In this document: piece by piece, positions 43,001-50,737 of the stretch
How the letters are laid out: every line of letters begins with the position of its first letter
Numbering within the stretch: the stretch's first letter is position 1
Source: Streptomyces sp. NBC_00775
GTDB lineage: Bacteria > Actinomycetota > Actinomycetes > Streptomycetales > Streptomycetaceae
Direction: 5' to 3'
NCBI RefSeq assembly: GCF_036347135.1
Contig: NZ_CP108938.1
Span: forward strand, 3,100,001-3,164,000
Length of the DNA: 64,000 nt
The notes under the pieces: model-generated
Databases searched by the model: none
What the model saw: the letters and a program-made list of their open reading frames with translations, nothing else
Told to the model about the DNA's origin: nothing
Program-made: the position numbers and the translations under genes

Positions 43001-43859
43001 GCAGAACAACGGCCAGAACACCGGGCAGTACGTCCGCCCGGACGTGTTCGGTCCCGGGAACCCGGCCCCGGCCGGCCAGAGCCCGTCCACCACGGGCCAG
43101 TTCGCCGCCCCCGGCTACGGCGCCTCCCAGGACCCCTCGTCCACGGGCCAGTTCGCCCGGCCGGGCTACGGCCAGGACCCCTCGTCCACCGGCCAGTTCG
43201 CGACGCCCGGGTACGGCAACCGCCAGGACCCGTCGTCCACCGGCCAGTTCGAGCGGCCGCAGCCGGGCGCCGGGCGGGACAACGCCGACTTCGGCGCTCC
43301 CCGCCAGCCCGCCCCGCAGCGCCCGCAGCCGCCGCAGCAGCGGCCGGTACGTCCGCAGGAGCCCGAGGCGCTGCCGCCCGCGGGCCCCGGCGACGGACGT
43401 ACACCGCTGTACGACACGCTGGAGACCAACTGGTTCCACGGTCAGGCGAACGGCGCCGCGGGCGGCGCTCAGAACAACGGCTCCCAGGGTGCCCCGCAGG
43501 CCGCGCAGCAGCAGCCGCAGGCTCCCTCAGCTCCGCAGCAGCGGCCGGCTGCCGCACCGGCCCCTGCCTCCTGGCGCAGCACGCCCAACGACGATCTCGT
43601 CCGACAGGCAGAACGCGTCCGTCAACCGTCGGCGGGCGGGGTCACCACCTCAGGCCTGCCGCGCCGCGTCCCGCGAGCCAACCTCGTCGCGGGCACGGCA
43701 CAGCAGCAACAGCACCAAACCGGTCCGCAGGTCTCGCGTGCGCCTGATGACGTACGCGGCCGGCTGACCAATCTCCGTAGGGGCATTCAGCAGGGTCGAC
43801 AGGCCGGCAACGGCCAGACCGGCAGCTTCCCCAGCCCCACTCACCAGCAGGAGCGTTAG
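40026..43859 (+). CDS. cvnA: Conservon sensor histidine kinase CvnA (first copy)
   Basis: GTG 40026, with GAGG upstream, gives 1277 residues. TM1 is near residues 86-103 (LVSLLALPVVAATSLG). An extracytoplasmic nitrate/nitrite-sensing-like domain spans 105-390, TM2 397-420, then HAMP. The histidine region is KLDHLATRMRRNGENLLVL near 540. HATPase motifs are HLLAELLENA (N box, ~610) and DTGIGLS (~645), ending near 712. The last 560 residues are Pro/Gly/Gln-rich and disordered, with a four-fold repeat at 43081-43263. CvnA is the membrane sensor of the conservon G-protein-like system. The stop abuts cvnB. Confidence 0.9.
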   Translation: MQGRFKRDGSASAEPEPHGGTGPMAAGSSPQHAQNPGPAEVGGSGEHSARSGAKAKAPATSAAKPTGPTGPGSRIALRNWRISTRLVSLLALPVVAATSLGALRINDNMDSIQQLDNMKLLTDMTKQATELAAALQKERDLSAGPLANGAKAGDYTVKGVRDQTDVAKRNFLKGTQEIEDANANGQLSGVRESLVGIASDLYKLGAIRSDAYSDPKNSTQTVDAYHRLVTNLLQLSQDMAEATSNPEMIQRTRALSAFSSAKEYASVQQAVLAAALPETKDDFGSLSENDRQYALSALDSQESEISSFKSIYGAAAATELLKPIDKGSSPTIKSADEYARRVLADSDGLKTQTKRSYKDWVDDDSTKIQKMGTIETTLLGQMEQKARQLRNESESEAIISGALILLVLGVSLVGAFVVARSMIRSLRRLQDTATKVAQDRLPELVKQLSESDPQDVDTSVESVGVHSRDEIGQVAAAFDDVHREAVRLAAEQALLRGNVNAMFTNLSRRSQGLIQRQLSLISELESREADPDQLSSLFKLDHLATRMRRNGENLLVLAGEEPGRRWTRPVPLVDVLRAAASEVEQYERIELASVPTTEVAGRVVNDLVHLLAELLENATSFSSPQTKVKVTGHALPDGRVLIEIHDTGIGLSPEDLAAINERLASPPTVDVSVSRRMGLFVVGRLSQRHGIRIQLRPSDSGGTTALVMLPVDVAQGGKKVPGKPGQGAPGLSGPAASQASAGAAAARRGNGSQSGPSLGAGAPAGGAGRISAPPQRGQVGAGQGPRAALPGSNPGGPGLSGGNQGGRPGAPGGARGPQGQGNPPQGRPAPAGAGAGAFGQSAPGAPQGLQVAGTGAPQGFGDGPGARQGGFGDGPAARQGQGGFGDSAPAAPPAQPPSGGKGKGSRRRPQLPGRGGARAELPGGNPQQSRPSWSDDNALPPVPRSSLDTPRGHEEPDATSRMPRIDDRQGPGATSEFARPDFDAPRPGAGAPQNNGQNTGQYVRPDVFGPGNPAPAGQSPSTTGQFAAPGYGASQDPSSTGQFARPGYGQDPSSTGQFATPGYGNRQDPSSTGQFERPQPGAGRDNADFGAPRQPAPQRPQPPQQRPVRPQEPEALPPAGPGDGRTPLYDTLETNWFHGQANGAAGGAQNNGSQGAPQAAQQQPQAPSAPQQRPAAAPAPASWRSTPNDDLVRQAERVRQPSAGGVTTSGLPRRVPRANLVAGTAQQQQHQTGPQVSRAPDDVRGRLTNLRRGIQQGRQAGNGQTGSFPSPTHQQER
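43081..43263 (+). repeat. Four-fold DPSSTGQF repeat in CvnA tail
   Basis: The tail encodes four units of 15-17 residues: SPSTTGQFAAPGYGASQ, DPSSTGQFARPGYGQ, DPSSTGQFATPGYGNRQ, then DPSSTGQFERP. The DNA repeat (CGTCCACCGGCCAGTTC core) is nearly perfect, indicating recent expansion. The equivalent tail of the second CvnA lacks it and has tyrosine-rich repeats instead. Confidence 0.75.
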
Positions 43860-44282
43860 TTGAGCCCGATGAGCCAGGCGGCACAGAACCTCAACTGGTT
43901 GATCACCAACTTCGTGGACAACACCCCCGGGGTGTCCCACACCGTCGTCGTGTCCGCCGACGGGCTCCTTCTGGCGATGTCCGAAGGATTCCCGCGCGAC
44001 CGCGCCGACCAACTCGCGGCCGTCGCCTCCGGGCTGACCTCGCTGACCGCCGGGGCCTCCCGGATCTTCGAGGGCGGCACGGTGGCCCAGACCGTCGTCG
44101 AGATGGAGCGCGGCTTCCTCTTCCTGATGTCCGTCTCGGACGGATCGTCCCTGGCGGTCCTCTCCCACCCGGAGTGCGACATCGGCCTTGTCGGCTACGA
44201 GATGGCGCTGCTCGTCGACCGTGCGGGCGCCGTCCTCACGCCGGACCTGCGCGCCGAGCTCCAAGGCAGTCTGCTCCACTGA
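43860..44282 (+). CDS. cvnB: Roadblock/LC7 protein CvnB (first copy)
   Basis: The start is TTG 43860, directly after the cvnA stop, giving 140 residues; ATG 43869 is the alternative, but the second conservon uses GTG at the equivalent position. The roadblock fold shows LITNFVDNTPGVSHTVVVSA, then LLLAMSEGFPRDRADQLAAV and GFLFLMSVSDGSSLAVL. Roadblock proteins of bacteria regulate small GTPases such as MglA. CvnB interacts with CvnA and CvnD in S. coelicolor. The sequence is nearly identical to its paralogue at 48951. Confidence 0.92.
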   Translation: MSPMSQAAQNLNWLITNFVDNTPGVSHTVVVSADGLLLAMSEGFPRDRADQLAAVASGLTSLTAGASRIFEGGTVAQTVVEMERGFLFLMSVSDGSSLAVLSHPECDIGLVGYEMALLVDRAGAVLTPDLRAELQGSLLH

Positions 44283-44392
44283 CGGCCCTGGTTCCACCGA
44301 CTGCACGAAACCACCGTCCGGCCGTCACAATCCCCCCACCGGCCCCAACAGACGGCACGAATGACCGACTTGCTGTCCCGCCCGGAGGATTC

Positions 44393-44791
44393 ATGACCCC
44401 GCCTACCGCCTCTCATGATCCGTACGCACATACGTACGAGGATGAGGGCGACCAGCCGCTGGTACGTCCGTACGCGATGACCGGCGGCCGGACCCGGCCG
44501 CGCTACCAGCTCGCCATAGAGGCACTGATCAGCACCACGGCCGACCCGGCGCAGCTGATGGGGCTGCTCCCCGAGCACCAGCGGATCTGCCACCTCTGCC
44601 GTGAGGTCAAGTCGGTGGCTGAGGTGTCGGCCCTCCTGTCCATGCCGCTCGGTGTGGCCAGGATCCTCGTCGCGGACCTCGCGGAGGCCGGACTCGTCGC
44701 CATTCACCAGCCTGGCGGCGATGAGAACAACGGCGGCGCGCCGGACGTGACTTTGCTCGAAAGGGTGCTCAGTGGACTTCGCAAGCTCTGA
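44393..44791 (+). CDS. cvnC: DUF742 protein CvnC (first copy)
   Basis: ATG 44393, after GGAGGA, gives 132 residues. The DUF742 core is LVRPYAMTGGRTRPRYQLAI, then LPEHQRICHLCREVKSVAEV and PLGVARILVADLAEAGLV, a winged-helix-like domain with a CHLC pair. The N-terminal 25 residues are variable. The 3' end overlaps cvnD by 20 bases. The 110-base gap after cvnB is the only spacing inside the operon. Confidence 0.9.
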   Translation: MTPPTASHDPYAHTYEDEGDQPLVRPYAMTGGRTRPRYQLAIEALISTTADPAQLMGLLPEHQRICHLCREVKSVAEVSALLSMPLGVARILVADLAEAGLVAIHQPGGDENNGGAPDVTLLERVLSGLRKL

Positions 44792-45347
44792 CGGAGGCCG
44801 GGCGACCACCTCCGCGAAGATCGTCGTGGCGGGTGGTTTCGGCGTCGGCAAGACCACATTCGTGGGTGCCGTCTCCGAGATCAACCCGCTGCGCACCGAG
44901 GCCGTCATGACGTCCGCTTCCGCGGGCATCGACGACCTCACCCACACCGGGGACAAGACCACCACCACGGTGGCCATGGACTTCGGCCGCATCACCCTCG
45001 ACCAGGACCTGATCCTGTACCTCTTCGGTACGCCGGGTCAGGACCGTTTCTGGTTCATGTGGGACGACCTGGTCCGCGGTGCCATCGGCGCCGTGGTCCT
45101 GGTGGACACCCGCCGTCTCGCCGACTGCTTCCCTGCGGTCGACTACTTCGAGAACAGCGGTCTGCCGTTCGTCATCGCCCTCAACGGCTTCGACGGGCAC
45201 CAGCCGTACAACCCCGAAGAGGTCCGCGAGGCACTGCAGATCGGTCCGGACGCCCCGATCATCACGACGGACGCCCGACACCGTGCGGATGCGAAGAGCG
45301 CGTTGATCACGCTGGTCGAGCACGCTCTCATGGCACGGCTGCGGTAG
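44772..45347 (+). CDS. cvnD: Conservon GTP-binding protein CvnD (first copy)
   Basis: GTG 44772, inside the cvnC coding sequence, gives 191 residues. P-loop VVAGGFGVGKTTFVGAVSE, G3-like LFGTPGQDRFWFMWDD, and a G4-like ALNGFDG. The Asp of the Walker B DxxG is replaced by FGTPGQ with threonine, as usual in this MglA/Arf-like bacterial family. It cycles between GTP and GDP and completes the kinase-roadblock-GTPase complex. A terminator follows 157 bases later. Confidence 0.92.
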   Translation: MDFASSDGGRATTSAKIVVAGGFGVGKTTFVGAVSEINPLRTEAVMTSASAGIDDLTHTGDKTTTTVAMDFGRITLDQDLILYLFGTPGQDRFWFMWDDLVRGAIGAVVLVDTRRLADCFPAVDYFENSGLPFVIALNGFDGHQPYNPEEVREALQIGPDAPIITTDARHRADAKSALITLVEHALMARLR

Positions 45348-45697
45348 TAGCCAAGTCGACAGTTCCATAAGGCAGTTGTCGTAGACGCATTGGAGCCGGC
45401 TGTGTCGTTTGACACGGTCGGCCACAGTGTTCATAACGTTTCGACAGAGAATTTCACTGCCATCGCCACGCATCGCGGTCACCCGGTACCGCTGTGCTCA
45501 CAAAAGCCCCGCCTTTTGGCGGGGCTCGCTCTTTATGACCGTTTTATCTGGGGCTTACCTCACTCGGAATCATCGGTTCCGAGTGTTTGGAAGGGCGCCA
45601 CCTGACGTGCTGGAATGCGCTGAACTGCCCAGTAGTCAAGGGCGCTGGAGACACCGCGGCACAACGTAGGTGCCGACGCCGAGAGGTTGTTGGTCGA
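45348..45697. other. Region between the two conservons
   Basis: 350 bases. It contains a GTGTC-GTTT-GACAC inverted repeat near 45410-45424, the terminator at 45505-45526, and then AT-richer DNA that must hold the cvnA2 promoter. No gene is seen; the open frame from 45587 is only an upstream extension of cvnA2 with poor coding character. Confidence 0.5.
45505..45526. terminator. Perfect terminator between conservons
   Basis: AGCCCCGCC-TTTT-GGCGGGGCT, a perfect 9-bp stem with a four-base loop, so the two conservons are separate transcription units. Confidence 0.85.
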
Positions 45698-48600
45698 GTG
45701 AGGCGAAGCAAGAACGGTCCCGAGCCGTCGGCACGGGGCAACTTCACCCCGCCGCCGCGCGGAGCGGCGCCCGCACAAGTGTCCGGCCCTGAGCCGACGG
45801 CGGCGCCAGCGCCGAGCGGCGGTCGTTTCTCCCCGCGCAACTGGCGCGTGCCGACCAGGCTGAACGCGATCCTGCTCATACCCGTGGTGGTCGGCCTTGT
45901 GATGGGCGGCTTCCAGGTGAAGGGCTCGATCGACACCTGGCAGGAAGCCCAGGACGCCGAGAAGACGGCACGTCTGGTGCAGGCCGCGCTCACGTACGGC
46001 GACAAGCTGTACGTCGAGCGAGACGTCACCGCCGCTCCCCTGCTGAAGGGAAGCGCGCAGACCGCCAAGGACAAGGCCACCGTCACCGCGGCCCGCAAGG
46101 ACACGGACGCGGCGGCCGACGCCTTCGACGAGGCCGCCCAGAACATGCCGAAGACGGAGGGCCTGGAGCGCCGCCTCGCCATCTTCCGCAAGGTCGAGCC
46201 CGGTCTGGACTCCCTGCGCAAGATCGCGTACACCCCCAAGCTCACCGGCGTGAAGACCGAAGAGGGCTACACCCAGATCCAGCACCCGCTGATGGAGTTC
46301 GCCAACGAGCTCGGTCTGGGCACCGGAAACATCACCAGCTACGGCCGTACCGTCTACGCGATCTCGCTCGCCAAGGGCTCGCTGTCGCTGGAGCGGTCCA
46401 TCGGCATGCACATGCTGGTCAAGCCCGGTCCGGGCGCCGGCAGCCTCGCCAGCCAGCGGGTCGCCCTCTCCTCGTACGCCTACCTTGAGGCCATCGCCAT
46501 CGAGGAGTACCTCGGTGGTGGCACCCAGGCCGACTCCGACAAGCTCGACGCCGCCAAGACGAAGATCAAGACGGATCTGACGGCGCAGGCCAAGGCGGCC
46601 GTCGCCGCCGACCCGACGTATGTGCCGCCGCCGACGGGGGACACCGCGATGGTCTCGGCCATCGCGACGCTCCAGTCCACGCTCCCGTCCGAGCGCGCCG
46701 CTCTCGCCGCGAAGGGCACCACCGCGCAGAACTGGTGGGCGGTCAACACCGCCAAGTACAACGCCTACCGCCAGATCGAGTCGGATCTCGCCGACAAGGC
46801 CGTGGCCGAGGCCGCGTCCATCTCCGACAGCGCCAAGACCGACGCCTTCATCACCGGTGCCGCCGTCGTGGTCGCCCTGCTCGCCGCGTTCATCCTGGCC
46901 GGCATGGTGGCCCGCCAGATGAGCCGCTCGATGCGCCAGCTGCGCAACGCGGCCTTCAACGTCGCCGAGCAGCGTCTGCCGATGCTGGTCGACCAGCTCT
47001 CGCGTACCGACCCGGGCCGCGTGGACACCCGCGTCCAGCCCATCCCGATCACCACCACGGACGAGATCGGCGAAGTCGCCCGCGCCTTCGACCAGGTCCA
47101 CCGCGAGGCCGTACGACTCGCCGCCGAGCAGGCCCTCCTGCGAGGCAACATCAACGCGATCTTCACCAACCTCTCGCGCCGCAACCAGTCGCTGATCGAG
47201 GGCCAGCTGACCCTGATCACCGACCTGGAGAACAACGAGGCCGACCCGGACCAGCTGGAGAACCTCTTCCGCCTGGACCACCTCGCGACCCGTATGCGCC
47301 GCAACGGCGAGAACCTCCTGGTCCTCGCCGGCGAGGAGCCCGGCCGCCGCTGGGACCAGCCGGTCCCGCTGGTCGACGTGCTGCGCGCCGCCTCCTCCGA
47401 GGTGGAGCAGTACGAGCGCATCGAGCTCTCCGGCGTCCCAGAGGCCGAGATCCACGGCCGCGCGGTCACCGACCTCGTGCACCTGCTGGCCGAGCTCCTT
47501 GAGAACGCGACGACGTTCTCGTCTCCCCAGACGAAGGTCCGCGTCACAGCGACCCGGCTGCCCGACGGCCGCATCATGGTCGAGATCCACGACAAGGGCA
47601 TCGGCCTCACCGCCGAGGACTTCGCGGACATCAACCACAAGCTGGCCAACCCGCCGACCGTGGACGCCGCGATCTCGCAGCGCATGGGCCTGTTCGTGGT
47701 CGGCCGACTGTCCGACCGGCACGGCATCCGCGTCCAGCTGCGCCCCTCGGGCGAGCAGGCCGGTACGACGTCCCTGGTCATGCTTCCCGACGCGATCACC
47801 CACGGTGGCAGCGGCGGCGAGCAGCAGCTCCAGCGCGACGAGTTCACCGTCTCGCAGATCATCCCCCAGCAGCAGCAACAGCAGCAGTCGTTCCAGGGCG
47901 AGGACTTCGGGGGCCAGCAGCCGCTGCGTACGGCCGCGGAGCTCGGCTTCGACGACAGCCGCTACGACGTCCCGGACGACATCCGCGAGCTGGACCCCGT
48001 GGGCCGCTCGCTGATGCGTGAGGAGCGCCGTGCGGCCCTGGAGGCCCAGACGCACGGCCTGGAGGCCATCGAGGGCCCCCAGGGCTACCAGGACGACTTC
48101 GACGCCCAGCAGCCCGCGTACGACAACGGCCGGCCCTCCTACGAGGGTGGCCCCGCGTACGACAACGGGCAGGGTGCGTACCAGGAGCAGCAGGTGTCGT
48201 ACGACCAGCAGACGGCGTACGACGAGCCGCAGCAGCAGTCGTACGACGAGACGTACTTCCCGTCCGGCGGCGGCTACCCTGAGCCCGCTTATGCGGAGCC
48301 GGCCCAGGAGGAGCACTCGGGAGCCCGGGGCGCCGCCTCGGAGACGTTCTCAGCCTTCGAAGAGCCGTCCCACCAGGACGACTGGCCGAAGCAGGACACG
48401 TATCAGGGCGGGTATCGGTCCGGGTACGCTCCGGAAGCGGAATCCTCGCAGGCCGCTGACGTCAGTGAGCAGGACCGCGTAGGCTTCACCCGTCCGGGAC
48501 CGGCTGCCTCCGCCGCCCACGCGTTGACCGACGCCGGGCTGCCCCGCCGCGGATCCACCGCCGGCGGCAACGCCAACGGCAGCGGCCAGCGCCCCCTCAT

Positions 48601-48949
48601 CCAGGGCGGCCAGGGGGTACAGGCACCGTCCGCGGCCACCGCGAGCAACGGCACCGACGACTGGCGTTCGAACAACGACGACCGCTGGCAGCGCGCCGAG
48701 CAGCTCAAGAAGCCCAAGGCGGGCGGGGTCACCTCGTCCGGTCTGCCGCGGCGGGTGCCCAAGGCCAACCTGGTCGAGGGAACCGCCGAGCAGACCCCGC
48801 AGGGCGGCCCCTCGGTCTCCCGCGCTCCCGAGGACATCCGGGGCAGGCTGAGCAACCTGCGCCGCGGTGTCCAGCAGGGACGCAACGCAGGTAGTGACAC
48901 GAACGGCCAGGGCTTCGGCCCTGACAGCACCTACAACCAGGAGCGTTAG
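45698..48949 (+). CDS. cvnA: Conservon sensor histidine kinase CvnA (second copy)
   Basis: GTG 45698, with GAGAGG upstream, gives 1083 residues. TM1 is near 55-74 (LLIPVVVGLVMGGF), the sensor domain 75-380 is unlike that of the first copy, TM2 lies near 384-408, followed by HAMP. From DEIGEVARAFDQVHREAVRL onward the kinase core is close to the first copy: RLDHLATRMRRNGENLLVLA, N box HLLAELLENA (~594), DKGIGLT (~631). The tail is rich in Gln and Tyr (YDNGQGAYQEQQ type). The diverged sensor with a conserved core implies a different signal feeding a similar switch. Confidence 0.9.
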   Translation: MRRSKNGPEPSARGNFTPPPRGAAPAQVSGPEPTAAPAPSGGRFSPRNWRVPTRLNAILLIPVVVGLVMGGFQVKGSIDTWQEAQDAEKTARLVQAALTYGDKLYVERDVTAAPLLKGSAQTAKDKATVTAARKDTDAAADAFDEAAQNMPKTEGLERRLAIFRKVEPGLDSLRKIAYTPKLTGVKTEEGYTQIQHPLMEFANELGLGTGNITSYGRTVYAISLAKGSLSLERSIGMHMLVKPGPGAGSLASQRVALSSYAYLEAIAIEEYLGGGTQADSDKLDAAKTKIKTDLTAQAKAAVAADPTYVPPPTGDTAMVSAIATLQSTLPSERAALAAKGTTAQNWWAVNTAKYNAYRQIESDLADKAVAEAASISDSAKTDAFITGAAVVVALLAAFILAGMVARQMSRSMRQLRNAAFNVAEQRLPMLVDQLSRTDPGRVDTRVQPIPITTTDEIGEVARAFDQVHREAVRLAAEQALLRGNINAIFTNLSRRNQSLIEGQLTLITDLENNEADPDQLENLFRLDHLATRMRRNGENLLVLAGEEPGRRWDQPVPLVDVLRAASSEVEQYERIELSGVPEAEIHGRAVTDLVHLLAELLENATTFSSPQTKVRVTATRLPDGRIMVEIHDKGIGLTAEDFADINHKLANPPTVDAAISQRMGLFVVGRLSDRHGIRVQLRPSGEQAGTTSLVMLPDAITHGGSGGEQQLQRDEFTVSQIIPQQQQQQQSFQGEDFGGQQPLRTAAELGFDDSRYDVPDDIRELDPVGRSLMREERRAALEAQTHGLEAIEGPQGYQDDFDAQQPAYDNGRPSYEGGPAYDNGQGAYQEQQVSYDQQTAYDEPQQQSYDETYFPSGGGYPEPAYAEPAQEEHSGARGAASETFSAFEEPSHQDDWPKQDTYQGGYRSGYAPEAESSQAADVSEQDRVGFTRPGPAASAAHALTDAGLPRRGSTAGGNANGSGQRPLIQGGQGVQAPSAATASNGTDDWRSNNDDRWQRAEQLKKPKAGGVTSSGLPRRVPKANLVEGTAEQTPQGGPSVSRAPEDIRGRLSNLRRGVQQGRNAGSDTNGQGFGPDSTYNQER

Positions 48950-48950
48950 T

Positions 48951-49373
48951 GTGAGCCCGATGAGCCAGGCGGCGCAGAACCTGAACTGGTTGATCACCAA
49001 CTTCGTGGACAACACCCCTGGGGTGTCCCACACGGTGGTGGTCTCCGCCGACGGACTCCTTCTGGCGATGTCCGAAGGCTTTCCCCGTGACCGCGCCGAC
49101 CAGTTGGCGGCCGTCGCGTCCGGTCTGACCTCGCTGACCGCGGGAGCCTCCCGCATCTTCGAGGGAGGCAGTGTGAACCAGACGGTTGTGGAGATGGAGC
49201 GAGGATTCCTCTTCATCATGTCCGTTTCCGATGGTTCGTCGCTCGCCGTCCTCGCACACCCGGAGGCGGACATCGGTCTCATTGGGTATGAGATGGCACT
49301 TCTGGTGGACCGTGCGGGTACGGTCCTGACCCCGGACCTTCGAGCAGAGCTCCAGGGAAGCCTTCTCAACTAG
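48951..49373 (+). CDS. cvnB: Roadblock/LC7 protein CvnB (second copy)
   Basis: GTG 48951, one base after the cvnA stop, gives 140 residues beginning SPMSQAAQNLNWLITNFVDN after the initiator. About 95 percent of residues match the first CvnB, differing mainly in EGGSVNQTVVE and AHPEADIGLIG. It shares the roadblock fold and GTPase-regulator role. Near identity between paralogues suggests recent duplication or gene conversion, and possible cross-talk between the two conservons. Confidence 0.92.
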   Translation: MSPMSQAAQNLNWLITNFVDNTPGVSHTVVVSADGLLLAMSEGFPRDRADQLAAVASGLTSLTAGASRIFEGGSVNQTVVEMERGFLFIMSVSDGSSLAVLAHPEADIGLIGYEMALLVDRAGTVLTPDLRAELQGSLLN

Positions 49374-49467
49374 CAGACACACGGTGCGTTTTGGCGTCCC
49401 GGGGCCGTAAGGTTTCGGGACGCGGTCCCTCAGTGATGGGTGCCCGGCACAGTCGGAGGAGGAGAAA

Positions 49468-50067
49468 GTGGCAACACCCCCAGGCGGTTCGTCTTCGGGC
49501 AACTGGTCGTACGGCCCCGGCCAGGGGCAGGGCGGCCAGGGTGACGGTTCGCAGAACCCGAACCGGTACAACTTCCCCTCCGCGCCCAGCCACCGGCAGC
49601 AGCCGTACGCGCCCCAGGGCCCCCAGGGTCCCGGTCCGTCGCCGTACGACCAGCCGCCGGCACCGCGCATCCAGCCTGTGCAGCCGCAGCGACGCTCACC
49701 CGAGCCGTCGCCCGCGGGATCGTCGAACAATCCCCTGGTGCGCCCGTATGCCATGACGGGCGGCCGCACCAGGCCCCGCTACCAGCTCGCCATCGAGGCG
49801 CTGGTGCACACCACCGCGCAGCCGCACCAGATGCAGGGCCAGCTGCCCGAGCATCAGCGGATCTGCAACCTCTGCCGAGAGATCAAGTCGGTCGCCGAAA
49901 TCTCGGCGCTGCTCACGATCCCCCTCGGCGTGGCCAGGATCCTCGTCGCCGACTTGGCGGAGGCGGGCCTGGTCGCCATTCATCAGCCGGGCGGCGACGA
50001 GAGCGCCGGCGGCCAGCCAGCCGTGACTTTGCTCGAAAGGGTGCTCAGTGGACTTCGCAAGCTCTAG
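49468..50067 (+). CDS. cvnC: DUF742 protein CvnC (second copy)
   Basis: GTG 49468, after GGAGGAGAAA, gives 199 residues. The C-terminal DUF742 core is very similar to the first copy (LVRPYAMTGGRTRPRYQLAI; CNLCREIKSVAEISALL). An extra N-terminal extension of about 65 residues is rich in Gly, Pro, Gln and Tyr (GQGQGGQGDGSQNPNRYNF) and probably disordered. The 3' end overlaps cvnD by 20 bases, as in the first conservon. Confidence 0.9.
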   Translation: MATPPGGSSSGNWSYGPGQGQGGQGDGSQNPNRYNFPSAPSHRQQPYAPQGPQGPGPSPYDQPPAPRIQPVQPQRRSPEPSPAGSSNNPLVRPYAMTGGRTRPRYQLAIEALVHTTAQPHQMQGQLPEHQRICNLCREIKSVAEISALLTIPLGVARILVADLAEAGLVAIHQPGGDESAGGQPAVTLLERVLSGLRKL

Positions 50068-50629
50068 CGGAGGGCCTTCCCGCTCCACCACGTCCGCGAA
50101 GATCGTGGTGGCGGGCGGCTTCGGCGTGGGCAAGACCACGTTCGTCGGCGCCGTCTCGGAGATCAACCCGCTGCGCACCGAGGCCGTCATGACGTCCGCT
50201 TCCGCGGGCATCGACGACCTCACGCACACCGGAGACAAGACGACGACCACCGTCGCCATGGACTTCGGCCGCATCACCCTGGACCAGGACCTGATCCTCT
50301 ACCTGTTCGGCACCCCCGGTCAGGACCGTTTCTGGTTCATGTGGGACGACCTGGTCCGCGGCGCCATCGGCGCCATCGTCCTCGTGGACACCCGCCGGCT
50401 CGCCGACTGCTTCCCCGCGGTCGACTACTTCGAGAACAGCGGCCTCCCCTTCGTGATCGGCCTGAACGGCTTCGACGGCAACCAGCCTTACAACCCGGAC
50501 GAGGTCCGCGAGGCACTCCAGATCGGCCCGGACACCCCGATCATCACGACGGACGCCCGCCACCGCGCGGACGCGAAGTCAGCGCTGATCACGCTGGTCG
50601 AGCACGCGCTGATGGCGCGCCTGCGCTAG
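50048..50629 (+). CDS. cvnD: Conservon GTP-binding protein CvnD (second copy)
   Basis: GTG 50048 gives 193 residues, nearly identical to the first CvnD except at the N-terminus (DFASSSGGPSRSTTSAKIV) and a few positions such as GLNGFDGNQ. The P-loop GGFGVGKTT and FGTPGQDRF motifs are intact. It ends the second conservon. The NACHT gene begins 108 bases downstream on the same strand. Confidence 0.92.
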   Translation: MDFASSSGGPSRSTTSAKIVVAGGFGVGKTTFVGAVSEINPLRTEAVMTSASAGIDDLTHTGDKTTTTVAMDFGRITLDQDLILYLFGTPGQDRFWFMWDDLVRGAIGAIVLVDTRRLADCFPAVDYFENSGLPFVIGLNGFDGNQPYNPDEVREALQIGPDTPIITTDARHRADAKSALITLVEHALMARLR

Positions 50630-50737
50630 CGGTACCGCACTTCCGAGGCAGCGGCCCTCGTTTCTCCACAGGAGAAGCGGGGGCCGTTGTCCGTGGGCCA
50701 CAATGCGTGGGTTCGCATCGCCTGGGGAGGGGACTGC

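Noticed and set aside
40023..43439. 1138-codon minus-strand frame across the first cvnA
   Set aside because: Low-complexity shadow of CvnA without any recognisable domain.
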